64,000 nt of DNA from Posidonia oceanica (lineage: Eukaryota > Streptophyta > Magnoliopsida > Alismatales > Posidoniaceae), in the NCBI GenBank assembly GCA_037176725.1, contig JAZBRS010000039.1, forward strand, positions 25,766,001-25,830,000, given 5' to 3'. The notes beneath the pieces were generated by a model, which did no database searches, had not been told where the DNA came from, and worked only from the letters and a program-made list of their open reading frames with translations. This document shows positions 10,355 to 20,542 of the stretch, in pieces. The position numbers and the translations under genes are program-made. How positions within the stretch are numbered: position 1 is the first letter of the stretch; each line of letters opens with the position of its first letter.

Positions 10355-11692
10355 ATGCATATGGAACTACACTTTCAGTCTCAGCTTCTACTTGTTGTCA
10401 AAGATTATATGCCTGCGAGATCTGACTATTTATTGATAGCAGGTACCTCAAGCCTTGCAGCAATCAGCCTGTCTTCTGCAACCAGTGCAATGGGTTTTCC
10501 TACTCTGTTGACTCCCGCACACTGCTCGGAAACCCTGCAAGAATGGATCAGCAGGCTCACTCTACAAGACTGTGAAAAGTTGCGCCTATGGGGCATACCA
10601 ACTAAGCTGCTAAAGGCTGCTGATGTGGAGGTCAGCCGCCACCTTCTGTGTGCCGCCGCGAGATTCTGGAAGCCGGCGCATCACATCTTCCGCTTCAACA
10701 AGACTGAACTGACACCTACACTAGAAGAGGTGCGTCGGATCTGCGGCTTTTCAAAGATCTTGGGGCCGCCTGTCTTCATGAGGCGCGACGGATATCTCCG
10801 AGTCCTGAACCAACTGACTGGACTCTCCACTCAAGCCTGCCAACAAAAGCTAATCTGCACCAGTGGACAAGAGCCTATGCTTCGCCTTGCGCACTTTGAT
10901 GAAATCTTGAACAAGCGCGCTGACCTCGGAGATGAGCTGTGGCTCCGGGGATTCGTCATCCGCTTTCTGGGCGAACTAATCTTTACTCATGGCTGACTGA
11001 CAGTGGCCATCGAGGTCGCAGAGATTGCACTAGCTGTGGTGACCCAGCATATAGACCTGGCACCAGTTGTCTTGGCAGAGACTTATCGCGGGTTGGACCG
11101 CATTTCTCATCGCTGCCGCCACTTCCACGGTTGCGGAGCACTTATACAAGTCTGGCTGATCGTGCACTTAGAAATGGACTTCCTGCACCCTCAAGTGCAC
11201 ACCTTCGAAGCCTACTGCAGTAGCGCCCGTACCAGAACAGACAAGAGCGTCAAAGACGAATACGAGAGGCTGTCAGCATTGACTGACGACGCTGTGACCT
11301 GGCATATCATTCCCTCTGCAGCAGAGCCCTTCACAATCTTCTTCAGCGCGCGTGACACGCGGCTGATCATTCTTCCAGGCTTCACAGCAGGCGTAGAGTA
11401 CCATCCAATCAGGGTCATGCGCCAGTTCGGCTTCCAGCAGGGCGCCTTCATCGACAGTACAGCGCCCGAGCTTCTACAGACTTATTCTCTCAGCACCACT
11501 GCCCCAACCAAGAAGCTTGCTAGTCTGATGCAGCATGGGGTCCAATCTACAGACGTTGCAGCTGTGAGAGGTACTGGATGCACTTCTGATTATGAAGCGG
11601 AAGTCCGACAGCTCTGGCCAATCACTGAAGTCCCACCAGGCGGCCTCTTGTTCCCCGACTCCAGGCAGCCGAAGAAGGCCCGGGTTGACTAG
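10355..11692 (+). pseudogene. Plant mobile domain (PMD / DUF7745)-like ORF with one internal stop, Element A
   Basis: Two open stretches, 10355-10996 and 11003-11692, lie in the same frame and are separated only by TGA at 10994-10996, so this was one frame of about 445 codons. A later in-frame ATG at 10490 gives a cleaner start (MGFPTLL) and about 400 codons. The block RFWKPAHHIFRFN followed by ELTPTLEEVRRICGF matches the typical FW-P-H-F / TPTLEEV signature of the plant mobile domain and the related DUF7745. The second half has the LAETYRGLDRIS and IQVWLIVHLE blocks seen in such proteins. PMD proteins are found in plant transposons and as host genes (MAIN, MAIL1); their role in retrotransposons is not settled. 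It occupies the extra-ORF position after integrase and shows no env features such as a signal peptide or membrane anchor. Assignment is from memory of the family. Confidence 0.7.
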
Positions 11693-11990
11693 GCCCTTGT
11701 GCGATCATCATGTGGTCTTTTTTTTTGTGCTGTACATTTCTGGCCTGCCACAGGCATTGTACTCACCAAGCTTTATCAATGGAAAAACTGTTTCTGCTTT
11801 CTGCTTGCACATCAAGACTCTTTCCTGCATTGCATATCATCATCATCATTATCTTGGGCCCTCTAATCAGACTTGCAGACATCCCAACGCGGCGAAGTCC
11901 TCAGCACCCAATACGGAGCCCAAAGCATCTACAGGCCCGCGACACCAAGCTCCGCCGTCCGGCATCCCCAGCTGGTCATCCCCGGCTGGA
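11693..11990 (+). other. Spacer after the PMD-like ORF
   Basis: T-rich then CATCAT-rich sequence with no gene that I can support. It leads into the first hairpin repeats at about 12000. Confidence 0.5.
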
Positions 11991-12440
11991 CCACTGTCCC
12001 TTGCGGGCTGGCACCCCAAACTGCCCGGCGAAAGGTCCGTCAACCTGTTATCCTCCTCAGCTGTTCATCCTCAGCTGAGTCCCTCGTGGGCTGGCACCCC
12101 AAACTGCTCGGCGATGGGTCCGTCAACCTATCACCCATCCACTCGCCTATCTGTCCTTGCATCCTGATGCCAGGAGTGTACCGACCATCCCCTGGTATCA
12201 TCCTGATACCAGGGGCATCTTTTGGTCGCCCGGTGGTATCATCCCCAGCTGGTCATCCCCAGTTAGGTCCCCAGTTGGTCACCCCAGCTGGATCATCATC
12301 CCCGCGGGCTAGCACCCCAAACTGCTCGGCGAAAGGTCTGTCAACCTAACACTCTTCTCGGCTGGTCACCCCAGTTGAGTCCCCAGCTGATCGCCTTCAG
12401 CTGAATCCCTTGCGGGCTGGTACCCCAAACTACTCGTCTG
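11991..12440 (+). repeat. Dispersed hairpin repeats, GGCTGGCACC...CCGTCAACC type (4 units)
   Basis: Four related units start near 12007, 12090, 12307 and 12415. Each has a first hairpin with stem GGCA-8 nt-TGCC (12010-12025) or a variant such as GGTA/TACT at 12418. Most then have a second hairpin around GTCCGTCAACC with a GGT/ACC stem. The same pairs of hairpins recur in Element B at 31614-31705 and 33180-33400, so they are an element feature and not a local accident. Confidence 0.75.
12192..12219 (+). repeat. Perfect 11-bp inverted repeat CCCCTGGTATC / GATACCAGGGG
   Basis: The arms CCCCTGGTATC and GATACCAGGGG are separated by about five bases. A second unit near 12498-12524 has CCCCTGGTGTC and GACACCAGGGG, a paired change that keeps the stem. 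Both are followed by CATCTTTT. Element B has two weaker copies near 33277 and 33444. Confidence 0.8.
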
Positions 12441-12619
12441 ACAAGCACGACACTCTTGTCATCACTCTCTGCTTTCGATGCCATGGACGCGCTGGCCAAC
12501 CCCTGGTGTCATCCCGACACCAGGGGCATCTTTTGATCGCCCCACGGTATCATTCTCTCCCCCTTTCCCCTATGACGTTCCTGGCATCATAGGGATGGTT
12601 TCTTCTCATCATTCCCTTA

Positions 12620-12775
12620 CCCCTTCTTTGCCGGCCGATAAGTCCGATATCTTATCATTCTCATCATTCCCTTACCCCTTCTTTGCCGGCCGATAAGTCC
12701 GATATCTTATCATTCTCATCATTCCCTTACCCCTTCTTTGCCGGCCGATAAGTCCGATATCTTATCATTCTCATC
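12620..12775 (+). repeat. 55-bp tandem repeat, 3 copies, each with a GATAAG/CTTATC hairpin
   Basis: CCGGCCGATAAGTCCGATAT begins at 12631, 12686 and 12741, an exact 55-bp period. A fourth, isolated copy is at about 13402, on the other side of the 36-bp array. The core GATAAG-TCCGATAT-CTTATC is an inverted repeat of the same hairpin family. Confidence 0.9.
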
Positions 12776-13400
12776 ATGATCTCATCCCCTCTTTAGCTTA
12801 ATTTCTCATCATGATCTCATCCCCCTCTTTAGCTTAGTTTCTCATCATGATCTCACCCCCCTCTTTAGCTTAATCTCTCATCATGATCTCATCCCCCTCT
12901 TTAGTTTAACCTCTCATCATTATCTCATCCCCTCTCTAGCTTAATTTCTCATCATGATCTCATCCCCTCTTTAGATTAATTTCTCATCATGATCTCATCC
13001 CCCTCTTTAGCTTAGTTTCTCATCATGATCTCATCCCCCTCTTTAGCTTAGTTTCTCATCATGATCTCATCCCCCTCTTTAGCTTAATCTCTCATCATGA
13101 TCTCATCCCCCTCTTTAGCTTAATCTCTCATCATGATCTCATCCCCCTCTTTAGCTTAATTTCTCATCATTATCTCATCCCCTCTTTAGATTAATTTCTC
13201 ATCATGATCTCATCCCCCTCTTTAGCTTAGTTTCTCATCATGATCTCATCCCCCTCTTTAGCTTAATCTCTCATCATGATCTCATCCCCCTCTTTAGTTT
13301 AACCTCTCATCATTATCTCATCCCCTCTCTAGCTTAATTTCTCATCATAATCTCACCCCCCTCTTTAGATCAACTTCTCATCATTACCTCATCCCCTCTT
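12770..13400 (+). repeat. 35-36-bp tandem array, about 18 copies
   Basis: The unit reads TCTCATCATGATCTCATCCC then CCTCTTTAGCTTAATT. Copies differ by CATGAT/CATTAT, AGCTTAAT/AGATTAAT/AGTTTAAC and four, five or six C. The order of variants repeats (for example the AGTTTAACC unit followed by the CTCTCTAGC unit occurs twice), so a block of several units was duplicated. Tandem arrays in this position are known from Tat elements and can seed satellite DNA. Confidence 0.92.
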
Positions 13401-13439
13401 TGCCGGCCGATAAGTCCGATATCTTATCATTCTCATCAT

Positions 13440-14515
13440 GATCTTGCCCCCTCTTATCAATCAATCAATCACTCGTGCTAGGCTGATATCCGAAACTATC
13501 AATCTATCAAACTCGTGCTAGGCTGATATCCGAAACTATCAATCAATCAATCACTCTCAGGCTGATAACCTAAACTATCTTCTGGCCGATCCATGGTTGG
13601 CCCGCAGTTGTGTTATACGGCTGACATCCAGTAACTGTCCCTCGTAATTGCACTTTTCCAGTTGATAGGTCTGTAAACTATCCACCGGTTGACAGGACCG
13701 TAAACTGTCGCTCCAGTTGGTAGGACTGTAAACTACCGCGTGCAATTACGTTATACGGCTGACATCCAGTAACTGTCCCTTGCAATTGCGGTTTCCAGTT
13801 GATAGGACTGTAAACTATCCTCCAGTTGATAGGTCTGTAAACTATCCACCGGTTGACAGGACCGTAAACTGTCGTTAGGCTGATACTCCTAAACTATCAC
13901 CCGCAATTGCATTATACGGCTGATATCCAGTAACTATCCCTCATCATTGCGCGTTTCCAGTTGATAGGTCTGTAAACTATCCGCCGGTTGACAGGACCGT
14001 AAACTGTCGCTCCAGTTGATAGGTCTGTAAACTATCCACCAGTTGGTTGGACTGTAAACTACCACGCGCAATGATGTTATACGGCTGACATCCAGTAACT
14101 GTCCCTCGCAATGCTGTTTCCAGTTGATAGGACTGTAAACTATCCACCAGTTGATAGGACTGTAAACTATCCACCGGTTGACAGGACCGTAAACTGTCGT
14201 TCCAGATGATAGACTGTAAACTATCCGGCATTGCGTTATACGGCTGATATCCAGTAACTATCACTCATGGTTTGAGGGTTCCGGTTGACAGGACCGTAAA
14301 CTGTCGCTCCAGTTGATAGGTCTGTAAACTATCCACCGGTTGACAGGACCGTAAACTGTCGCTAGGCTGATACTCCTAAACTATCACCCACAACCATGTT
14401 ATACGGCTGATATCCAGTAACTATCACTCACAACTGCTCCGGTTGACAGGACCGTAAACTGTCACTCCCGGTTGATAGGACCGTAAACTATCCGGACGAT
14501 AAGCCCGTCACCTTA
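13440..14515 (+). repeat. Array of about 30 short hairpins with covarying stems
   Basis: Units of about 27-28 bp alternate between two forms. Form II is a 5-bp stem around a 9-nt loop ending TGTAAA or CGTAAA: GATAG/CTATC (13664-13682), GACAG/CTGTC (13691-13709), GGTAG/CTACC (13719-13737). Form I is GGCTGATATCCAGTAACTATC or GGCTGACATCCAGTAACTGTC, where the stem again changes on both sides. About 19 form II and 11 form I units are visible. Two or three units are imperfect, for example GGTTG/CTACC near 14045. The last stem near 14496 is GATAAG/CTTATC. No ORF of note crosses the array. Confidence 0.9.
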
Positions 14516-14540
14516 TCATTTTTTTTTTTTCCTTTTCGGT

Positions 14541-14569
14541 GTGACCTTGTCCCAGGAAGACAAAGTCAC
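14541..14569 (+). repeat. 11-bp hairpin GTGACCTTGTC / GACAAAGTCAC
   Basis: Arms 14541-14551 and 14559-14569 pair except for one C/A mismatch, around a 7-nt loop. It lies just after a poly-T run that closes the hairpin array. Confidence 0.7.
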
Positions 14570-14929
14570 GCACCCCCTTTCTGCGATAGGAGAGTTGGCC
14601 TCTCTCCCCTTGCGCCCCTCTCTCTTCTTTCCTGCTAGCTTGCTCCCCGGGCGGGGACCAGCTGCACCCAGTTTTCCTTCGCTTTGTCGTGCAAGTCTGC
14701 CCTCCCTGCCAGACATTCGCACCACATCGCGCCTTTTTACCATTTTCTTGCATCATCTCTGCACTTTCTTAGCTAGCACTGCATGTCATTTTAGCATCAT
14801 CAGTATCACTTGCACAGCATCAGCATTTTCTTATAGCTGCACTAACTTTTATACTAACTCTTGCATTGCATTTAGCATATCACACACAGCACAGCATCCA
14901 TCTGCACTGGCATTTTGCATTGCGGCAAC
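14570..14929 (+). other. Spacer between the hairpin array and the 3' conserved block, Element A
   Basis: Pyrimidine-rich sequence that becomes CAGCAT/TGCATT-rich. No gene is supported. The equivalent part of Element B is about 34720-35316. Confidence 0.5.
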
Positions 14930-14968
14930 GGGCTACGATCTTCGGTGCATCCGCCGAATAAGTAGCCC
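14930..14968 (+). repeat. Conserved two-step stem-loop before the polypurine tract, Element A
   Basis: GGGCTAC (14930-14936) pairs with GTAGCCC (14962-14968), and inside it TTCGG (14941-14945) pairs with CCGAA (14954-14958). Element B has the same structure at 35317-35355 with one wobble pair. It sits about 100 bp before the 3' LTR in both. Confidence 0.75.
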
Positions 14969-15001
14969 ACGCCCATAGCAATCCGCTGCTCCCGCCGGTC
15001 A

Positions 15002-15083
15002 GATGGGGTGTCTTGTCAACCCTGAGCAGCGGCCGCGCTCCGCTTGCCCTCGCTCAGGGAGGGGCATCTGTTGACACCCCATC
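15002..15083 (+). repeat. Fold-back around the polypurine tract and LTR start, Element A
   Basis: GATGGGGTGTC (15002-15012) is inverted relative to GACACCCCATC in the LTR start (15073-15083). Inside, CCCTGAGC (15020-15027) is inverted relative to GCTCAGGG (15052-15059). The polypurine tract lies in the 3' side of this double stem. Element B shows the same arrangement at 35389-35470. Confidence 0.8.
15056..15068 (+). promoter_or_regulatory. Polypurine tract, Element A
   Basis: AGGGAGGGGCATC directly precedes the TG of the 3' LTR and primes plus-strand DNA synthesis in this class of element. The identical tract precedes the Element B 3' LTR at 35443-35455. Confidence 0.88.
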
Positions 15084-16947
15084 TTGGCAGGCTTGGACCC
15101 TTGGAGCCCTCTTGATTGCTGGATCAAACCCCAACCAAACCCTAACCCTAGTCCTCCTCTCTACCCTTCAAAAGCAGCCTGTCTTGGCCTAAACCTTTAC
15201 CCCCCTTCCCAACCTCAAAACCTAACCAAAATTCATAGGAAAACCCACCACCATCCACTCAACAAACCTACCCAAAAACCTAAGAATTTCCAAGCCTGAC
15301 CCATTCCCAAAAATCCTAGAAAACCTAGGTGAAACTACCCTTTTTCTACACCTTGAAACTCCTCTAAAACCTCCTTAAAATCAAACCAAAATTTCAGACC
15401 CAAGACTTCAAACCCTAGACTACCCACCCACCAATTTTCACCCCATTCCAAGACCATTAAGACCCTCTTTCACTCAAATTATCCTTTTCTCTCTCCGGGA
15501 TTATCGTTTTCTCTCTCCTCTCTCTCTCCTGATTATCATCTCCCTTTTTCCCCCCTTCTCATCCTTTTTTGGGTCTGGCTGTGGGCCCCCTCTGTGCTTC
15601 TATCCCTCCTCTATTTTATCCTAATTTTTACTTTATTTTTAACACTTTTTCTGAATTTTTAAAAATCGTTTTCCTCCAATCTATCCTTTTTCCTTCTATT
15701 CCCCTTTTTATTCCATTTCTTCCCTCCTTCTCTTTTCCTTTTCTCCCTTTTGCAAAAATCCACAAAAACCCATAAAAATCTGTAAAATCTCAGAACATAA
15801 AACAAACAAATCAGTGCACTAAGAAAAACAATTAAAAATGTTAAACAAGCAATTAACAACTTGAACTTAACTTAAGCAAGCTAAAAAGAAAACCAAGCAT
15901 GCAAACTAAAAAATGCAAAACAAATCAAAAGAAAACACTGAAAATCAAGGAAAAAGCTAAAATAAAATCAAGAACCACCAAAGGTAAAAACCCATCAGAA
16001 GAATTAAAAAACAAATCCAAAAAGAAGAATTAAAAAATCAAATACTAAAACAAGCAATTAAAAAAGGCAAAAGACTTAACCTAATAAACATAAGAAAAAC
16101 AAGTAAAAAACTTAACTAAAAAAGAAAAGAAAAACACATCTAAAAAGCCTAAAAAACACCCTATCAAACCAGAAAAATTCAACTAAAAACTTCAAGAAAT
16201 AACCAATAAATAAAAATTAAAACATAACTTAAAAGATTTAAGAAAAGAAAAACCCTAAGAAGACTACAACTTAAAAACACAAAACCAACCCTAAATTAAT
16301 ACAAAATAAATCCTAAAAAATCCTAATCAATATTCTAAATATCCCACAAAGGAAACATAATTTAAAAATAATTTTAAAAAAGGGTTTAACAAATACTTAA
16401 TCAAGTGAAAACCAATTGAAAACAAAACCAAAACCCTAAAACCCTAATCAAGCCCAAAACACATTAATCAACTCAAAATCACCATTAAAAATCTCAATTA
16501 AAATCCTAACCTACAGCACAATCCTCCTGGCATTTTTATTTATTTTTAGTTTATTTTTACCTATCTTATTTCCCCATTCTACCCTCTCCTTCTTTCTTAC
16601 TTTTCTTTTTATTCTTTCTTTTCTTTACTGGGCTCAATCCAGCCCGTTTCCTTCTTCTTTTATTTCTTCGTTTTTTTTTTCCTCGGCCCACAGTCCGGCC
16701 TTCCCCACCCTTCTTCTTCCTCAATTTTCCTCTGTGTTTTTTTTCTCCGGCCGATTCTCCCGCGAAGCTGCTGCCAACAGTCTTCCCTCCATCCGTTCAA
16801 ATTCAACCGTCCATCCCGTCGTCTACAGCAACTCGCCGTCTCCCGGTCTCAGCAGCTTTTCCGGAGCCGGTCGCCTCAATCTTCTCTGCTGCAGTGGCCG
16901 CCGTTGAATTCAAAATCAGCCGCGCGCCAGCAGCCGGTCTCTCCCCA

Positions 16948-16953
16948 TATAAG
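16948..16953 (+). promoter_or_regulatory. Candidate TATA box in Element A LTR
   Basis: CATATAAG is followed within about 100 bp by a GAGAGA-rich stretch. At the same relative place the C and D LTRs have GATAAAA (42906-42912, 52685-52691) and the B LTRs have TTAAAA (23548, 37351). The shared position makes it the best promoter candidate and would put transcription start about 1.9 kb into the LTR. Confidence 0.55.
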
Positions 16954-18479
16954 CTCCCGTTCGTTCCACCAGCATAGGTCTTCGGTTGGCAATCAGTGCA
17001 AGCAAACCCAGAGAGAAACCAGAGAGTGAATCGGAGCGACTCCATTGCAATTTCCTCCACCTGAGAGACCATTCTTCCTTCTTCCTCTTCATCCTCCAAC
17101 TCCAGAGAGAGCAGTGAGAGAGAGCGGTCTAAGAGCCTCCTTGGCATCCCGGAGAGAGCCCTCCATTCCAGAGCAATCTCCACCCAGACCCCTCTCATCT
17201 CCCTTCAGAAATCCCCAGCAGACCCTCCCCCATCTCTTCCAATAATCCAGCAACCTTCACAGCCTCCACACTTCTCCCCATTGCTCCCCCAAGTTCACCC
17301 AAAACCCAGCCATTTCTCAGCCTTATTCCCCGGCCATTCCATCCACTAAAACCACCTAAAACCTCCCAGAGACACCCTGATCACCAGACCTGCAACCCAA
17401 CTCCATTCTCTCACAATTCCCATCACTCCAGCCCGCAACTCCCCCCCAAACTTCACCCAGTCACTCACCAGGCCTCCACCTTTCTAAAGCCCCCGGCCTC
17501 GAACCCAACCGCTCACCACAGCTTCCAAACTCCACCACAAACACTTACGCCACTCACTGATCAGAAAACCAGCCGACTTCCAATCTCCACCTACAGCCTC
17601 CCAAAAAACAATTCAACCACCCAGAAGCCTTCCCCAGACTTCCAGCAACTCCCCGGAGCGCTCCATCCAAGCCGGCGAGCAGCGGACACCTCCCTCGACC
17701 TCCGGCAGCATCCTCTGAACCCAGAAAAGCCAAAACGTTACCTGAGCTGCAGAACTTCGGTCCGGTCGATCAGGAAGCACCGGAGGGACGTTCTGAAGTG
17801 ATTCCAACCTCCGCGAGCAGCCGGCAACGCCTGCAGCAACCAGACGGCCTCCACCGGCGACAGCTGAAGTCACTGACGTCGGGGGAACGACTCAGGCACG
17901 GGAAAAGGTAATCACTGCTTCTCCTAGTTTCCTCTCCTTCTTCTCTTGCTTCCCCAGCCTTTAGAATAGGCTTTCCGGTCCTCCTGCTCCGTCATCAGCT
18001 CAACGGACAGTCCTCCTTCTCCGGCGCCGGCTGCCTTTCCTCCGGGCACTCCGACCAGCAGAGCGAGCTCCAGCCGACCCCCAGAGCTCCGGACGATCGC
18101 CGACGTCGCTCTCCGCCTTCCCGCGCATCCTCAGCCCCCCCTGTCGACGGCATGAGCGCTGGAAGCTTCGTGCTACAGTGCTCGTCGCCGTCGACGATCA
18201 ACACTATTTACTTATTTTTCAGTTTATATAGTTTTAGGGTAAATATTGCATATCTGTCTTAAGTTTTTTCATTTTTACATTCCAGTCCTTATTTCATTTA
18301 TTCTGCTTAGTTTTTAATTAAATATTTTGCTAAATTGCACGATCTGTTTATAGTTTTCAATATTTGCAAGTAGATCCTTTTACTGTGTTGTGCTGCTTTA
18401 ATATTTTGTAGTTTAGTCCTCCTGTTTTCAGTTTTTGCACTTAGGTCCTGCATTTAATCAGTTCATTTATTTACTCATA

Positions 18480-19180
18480 TTTTACCATACTGCATTGCAT
18501 CCTGGCCCCTTGCATGTTTTTATTTTTGCATTTAAGTCCCATGCACTGTAGAAACTTAGGTTCTGATTTTTATTTTTGGTTGATGCATTGCATATTAGCC
18601 CCTCTGCTTTATCATATTTACAGTTAGGTCCATTTTAAATGGACAGTAACTGTGCTGCATGCATTTTAACTTACTGCATTGCATTTTTAACCCCATATTT
18701 TCCAGAAATTGCACTGTGGTCCTGTCATTTAATTTTCAGAGCATATTTTCCATACTAAATTGCATTTTCAACCCCTGCATGCTTTCAAAACCACACTTAG
18801 GTCCCTGCATGCTTTAAAAATCATGTGAAAAGACCATTTTGCCCCTAGGTTGCATTTTAGCCCCTATGCCTACCAAATTTCATACAGACCTTCCACTAGT
18901 ACCCCCAGACTCCCCAGGACCTTGTTTTCTGGAAAATTTGCATCTTAGACCCTAGATTTTCTCAAAATTGCACTCTGACCCCTTTTGGTTTCAAAATCTC
19001 TTTCAAAGCATACCTTCTTTTCAGAACACCTTTCTGAGCCTAGTTTTTGCCAAATAGACCCTTGTCTTCCCCTGTTTTCAAAATCCTCTCCTGTGGAGCC
19101 CTGTTTTCTGGGAAATTTGCATTTTTAGTCCCTCTTCTTTTTCAAAATGCTTTCTGAAATCCTAGTTTTTTTCCAGCTTC
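18480..19180 (+). repeat. Degenerate LTR repeats: GCATTTTAG / TTGCACTTAGGTCC units
   Basis: Irregular units of about 60-80 bp combine AAATTGCATTTTAGACCC with a GCACATAGGTCC-like half. The same kind of region is in every LTR: about 24950-25760, 38750-39560, 44350-45060 and 54060-54870. Copies are too degenerate to count reliably. Confidence 0.6.
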
Positions 19181-19484
19181 TTTTCTTTACTTTTTCTTGC
19201 TTTTGCATGCATTCTGCATCCATTTAGTCTTGCATTTTAGCATCTTCTTGCACACACTTAGCACCTTTAGCTCCCTTTCACTTGGGAGGACCTTTTTGCA
19301 CATCCCTAGGACCTCCTGAATACCTAGATCTATTCTTCTCCCCTGTTCTGGCCCTTCTGCCTTGGAGCTGCGATATCTTCCAATCCGGCCGTTGGATCTT
19401 CTCAAATGAGCTGCCCAAGCGACCGCAGCGAAGCGCTCTTCAGCATAGACCAGACAGATTTCAGATCAGGCTCCCGGATTTCCT

Positions 19485-20319
19485 GGTATGTCCTCCTGAA
19501 CCCCTGCATTGCATTCATTTGCATGGCATTTGCACAGTTTTCCTCGTTTTTGCTTTCTGTCTCTTTGAGCATATAGAATAGGACTTCCCCTTTTCGCTTG
19601 TCTATTCAAATCCTCGTTTCGCGTTCCCCTGTGCGTTTTGTGTTGCGTTCTCCCTGGATTTGCCACTTTACGTGACTTTCTTCCTCCTTTTCCACGATCC
19701 GATCGCATCGCGAGCTTTGGGCAGCATGCGAGACACACCGTGGAACGGTTTAGTGGGAAACAGCCGCAAAGAAGTGGTAATCCCTCCATTTGCCCTTTCT
19801 CCCCTCAGTAGGTCTTCACACCTGCTCTGAGTGGTCCTAAACAGCGTTTGTTCTTCTACACACGTTGTCTTACCTCCCCTTTGACCCCTTTTAATCTCTT
19901 TCTGCATTCTTGCATTTGCATGGCTTTTTCGAGGTTTTTGCTTCGCTGTTTTGGCACCGTTTCGCGTGCCCGCCCTCGTTTTCGCTCCGTTTTGCGTGCC
20001 CATCTGTTTTCTTGTCTCGTTTTGCACACTGTCTTGCCTTCTCGTTCGTTTTGCGTGCCGGTTTTATTCTTTCGCCCCGTTTTGCGTACCTTTCTGTTTT
20101 CTCGTCTCGTTTCGCGTGGTTTCCTGTTTTCTTGTCTCGTTTTGTGTGTCGCCTCGCTTTCTCGCTTGTTTTGCACGCCGTTTTTGCTCTTTTGCATCGT
20201 TTTGCGTGCGTTGCTCGTTTCTCGCCTTGTTTTGCGTGTTTACGCCGTTTTCCCTTGCATGTCGATCGCATTGCATGACTTTCTCGCTGTTTTGTTTTCT
20301 CGCTTGCATTTGCATATAG
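19485..20319 (+). other. Candidate intron in the LTR transcript, Element A
   Basis: It runs from CTG/GTATGT to TTTGCATATAG and is T-rich, containing the GTTTTGCGTGCC array. The same boundaries recur in the other LTRs: 26068-26751 (CAG/GTACGT), 39888-40571, 45348-46272 (AAG/GTAAGT) and 55162-55938 (AAG/GTAAGT). Conserved ends with a variable T-rich middle suggest a plant intron in the leader. Splicing is inferred, not seen. Confidence 0.45.
19935..20290 (+). repeat. T-rich tandem array in LTR, unit about 30 bp with CGTTTTGCGTGCC
   Basis: Ten or so units carry CGTTTTGCGTGCC or close variants. Copy number differs between LTRs: fewest in the B LTRs (26520-26745, 40340-40565), intermediate in D (55610-55925), most in C (45800-46260). 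This explains part of the LTR length differences. Confidence 0.75.
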
Positions 20320-20542
20320 GGCTGTGATGCTTACTGCCTGGAGTTCTCACGAGCTAGGTTACGCCTGGTTCGGAACACAGACAGCGCAGCTGAGCACTTA
20401 GAGAGCACGTTTACTTCCTTGCATTGTTTCTTTCCACTTAGAGCACTCCTTGAGCATTCATTTAGGCATTCATAGGCACATAGGCATTCAATCCTGCATC
20501 TTTCTGCGTATGCGAGCGTAAGCCTAGAAAGACCGATCTTCG

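Noticed and set aside
10355..11692. env-like gene after pol, as in Athila or Ogre relatives
   Set aside because: No signal peptide, no transmembrane segment and no cleavage site; the sequence fits a plant mobile domain better.
12770..14515. Regularly spaced repeats resembling a CRISPR array
   Set aside because: The units are contiguous and degenerate, without unique spacers; there are no cas genes and the context is a plant retrotransposon.
15100..16530. AAACCCTA-like motifs suggesting interstitial telomere repeats
   Set aside because: The motif occurs only singly or in pairs within an A-rich LTR tract and is never in a regular array; the same tract is in every LTR.
19856..20327. Several long overlapping frames on both strands in the T-rich LTR array
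   Set aside because: They come from a 30-bp repeat (multiple of three) that leaves several frames open at once; the translations are low-complexity.
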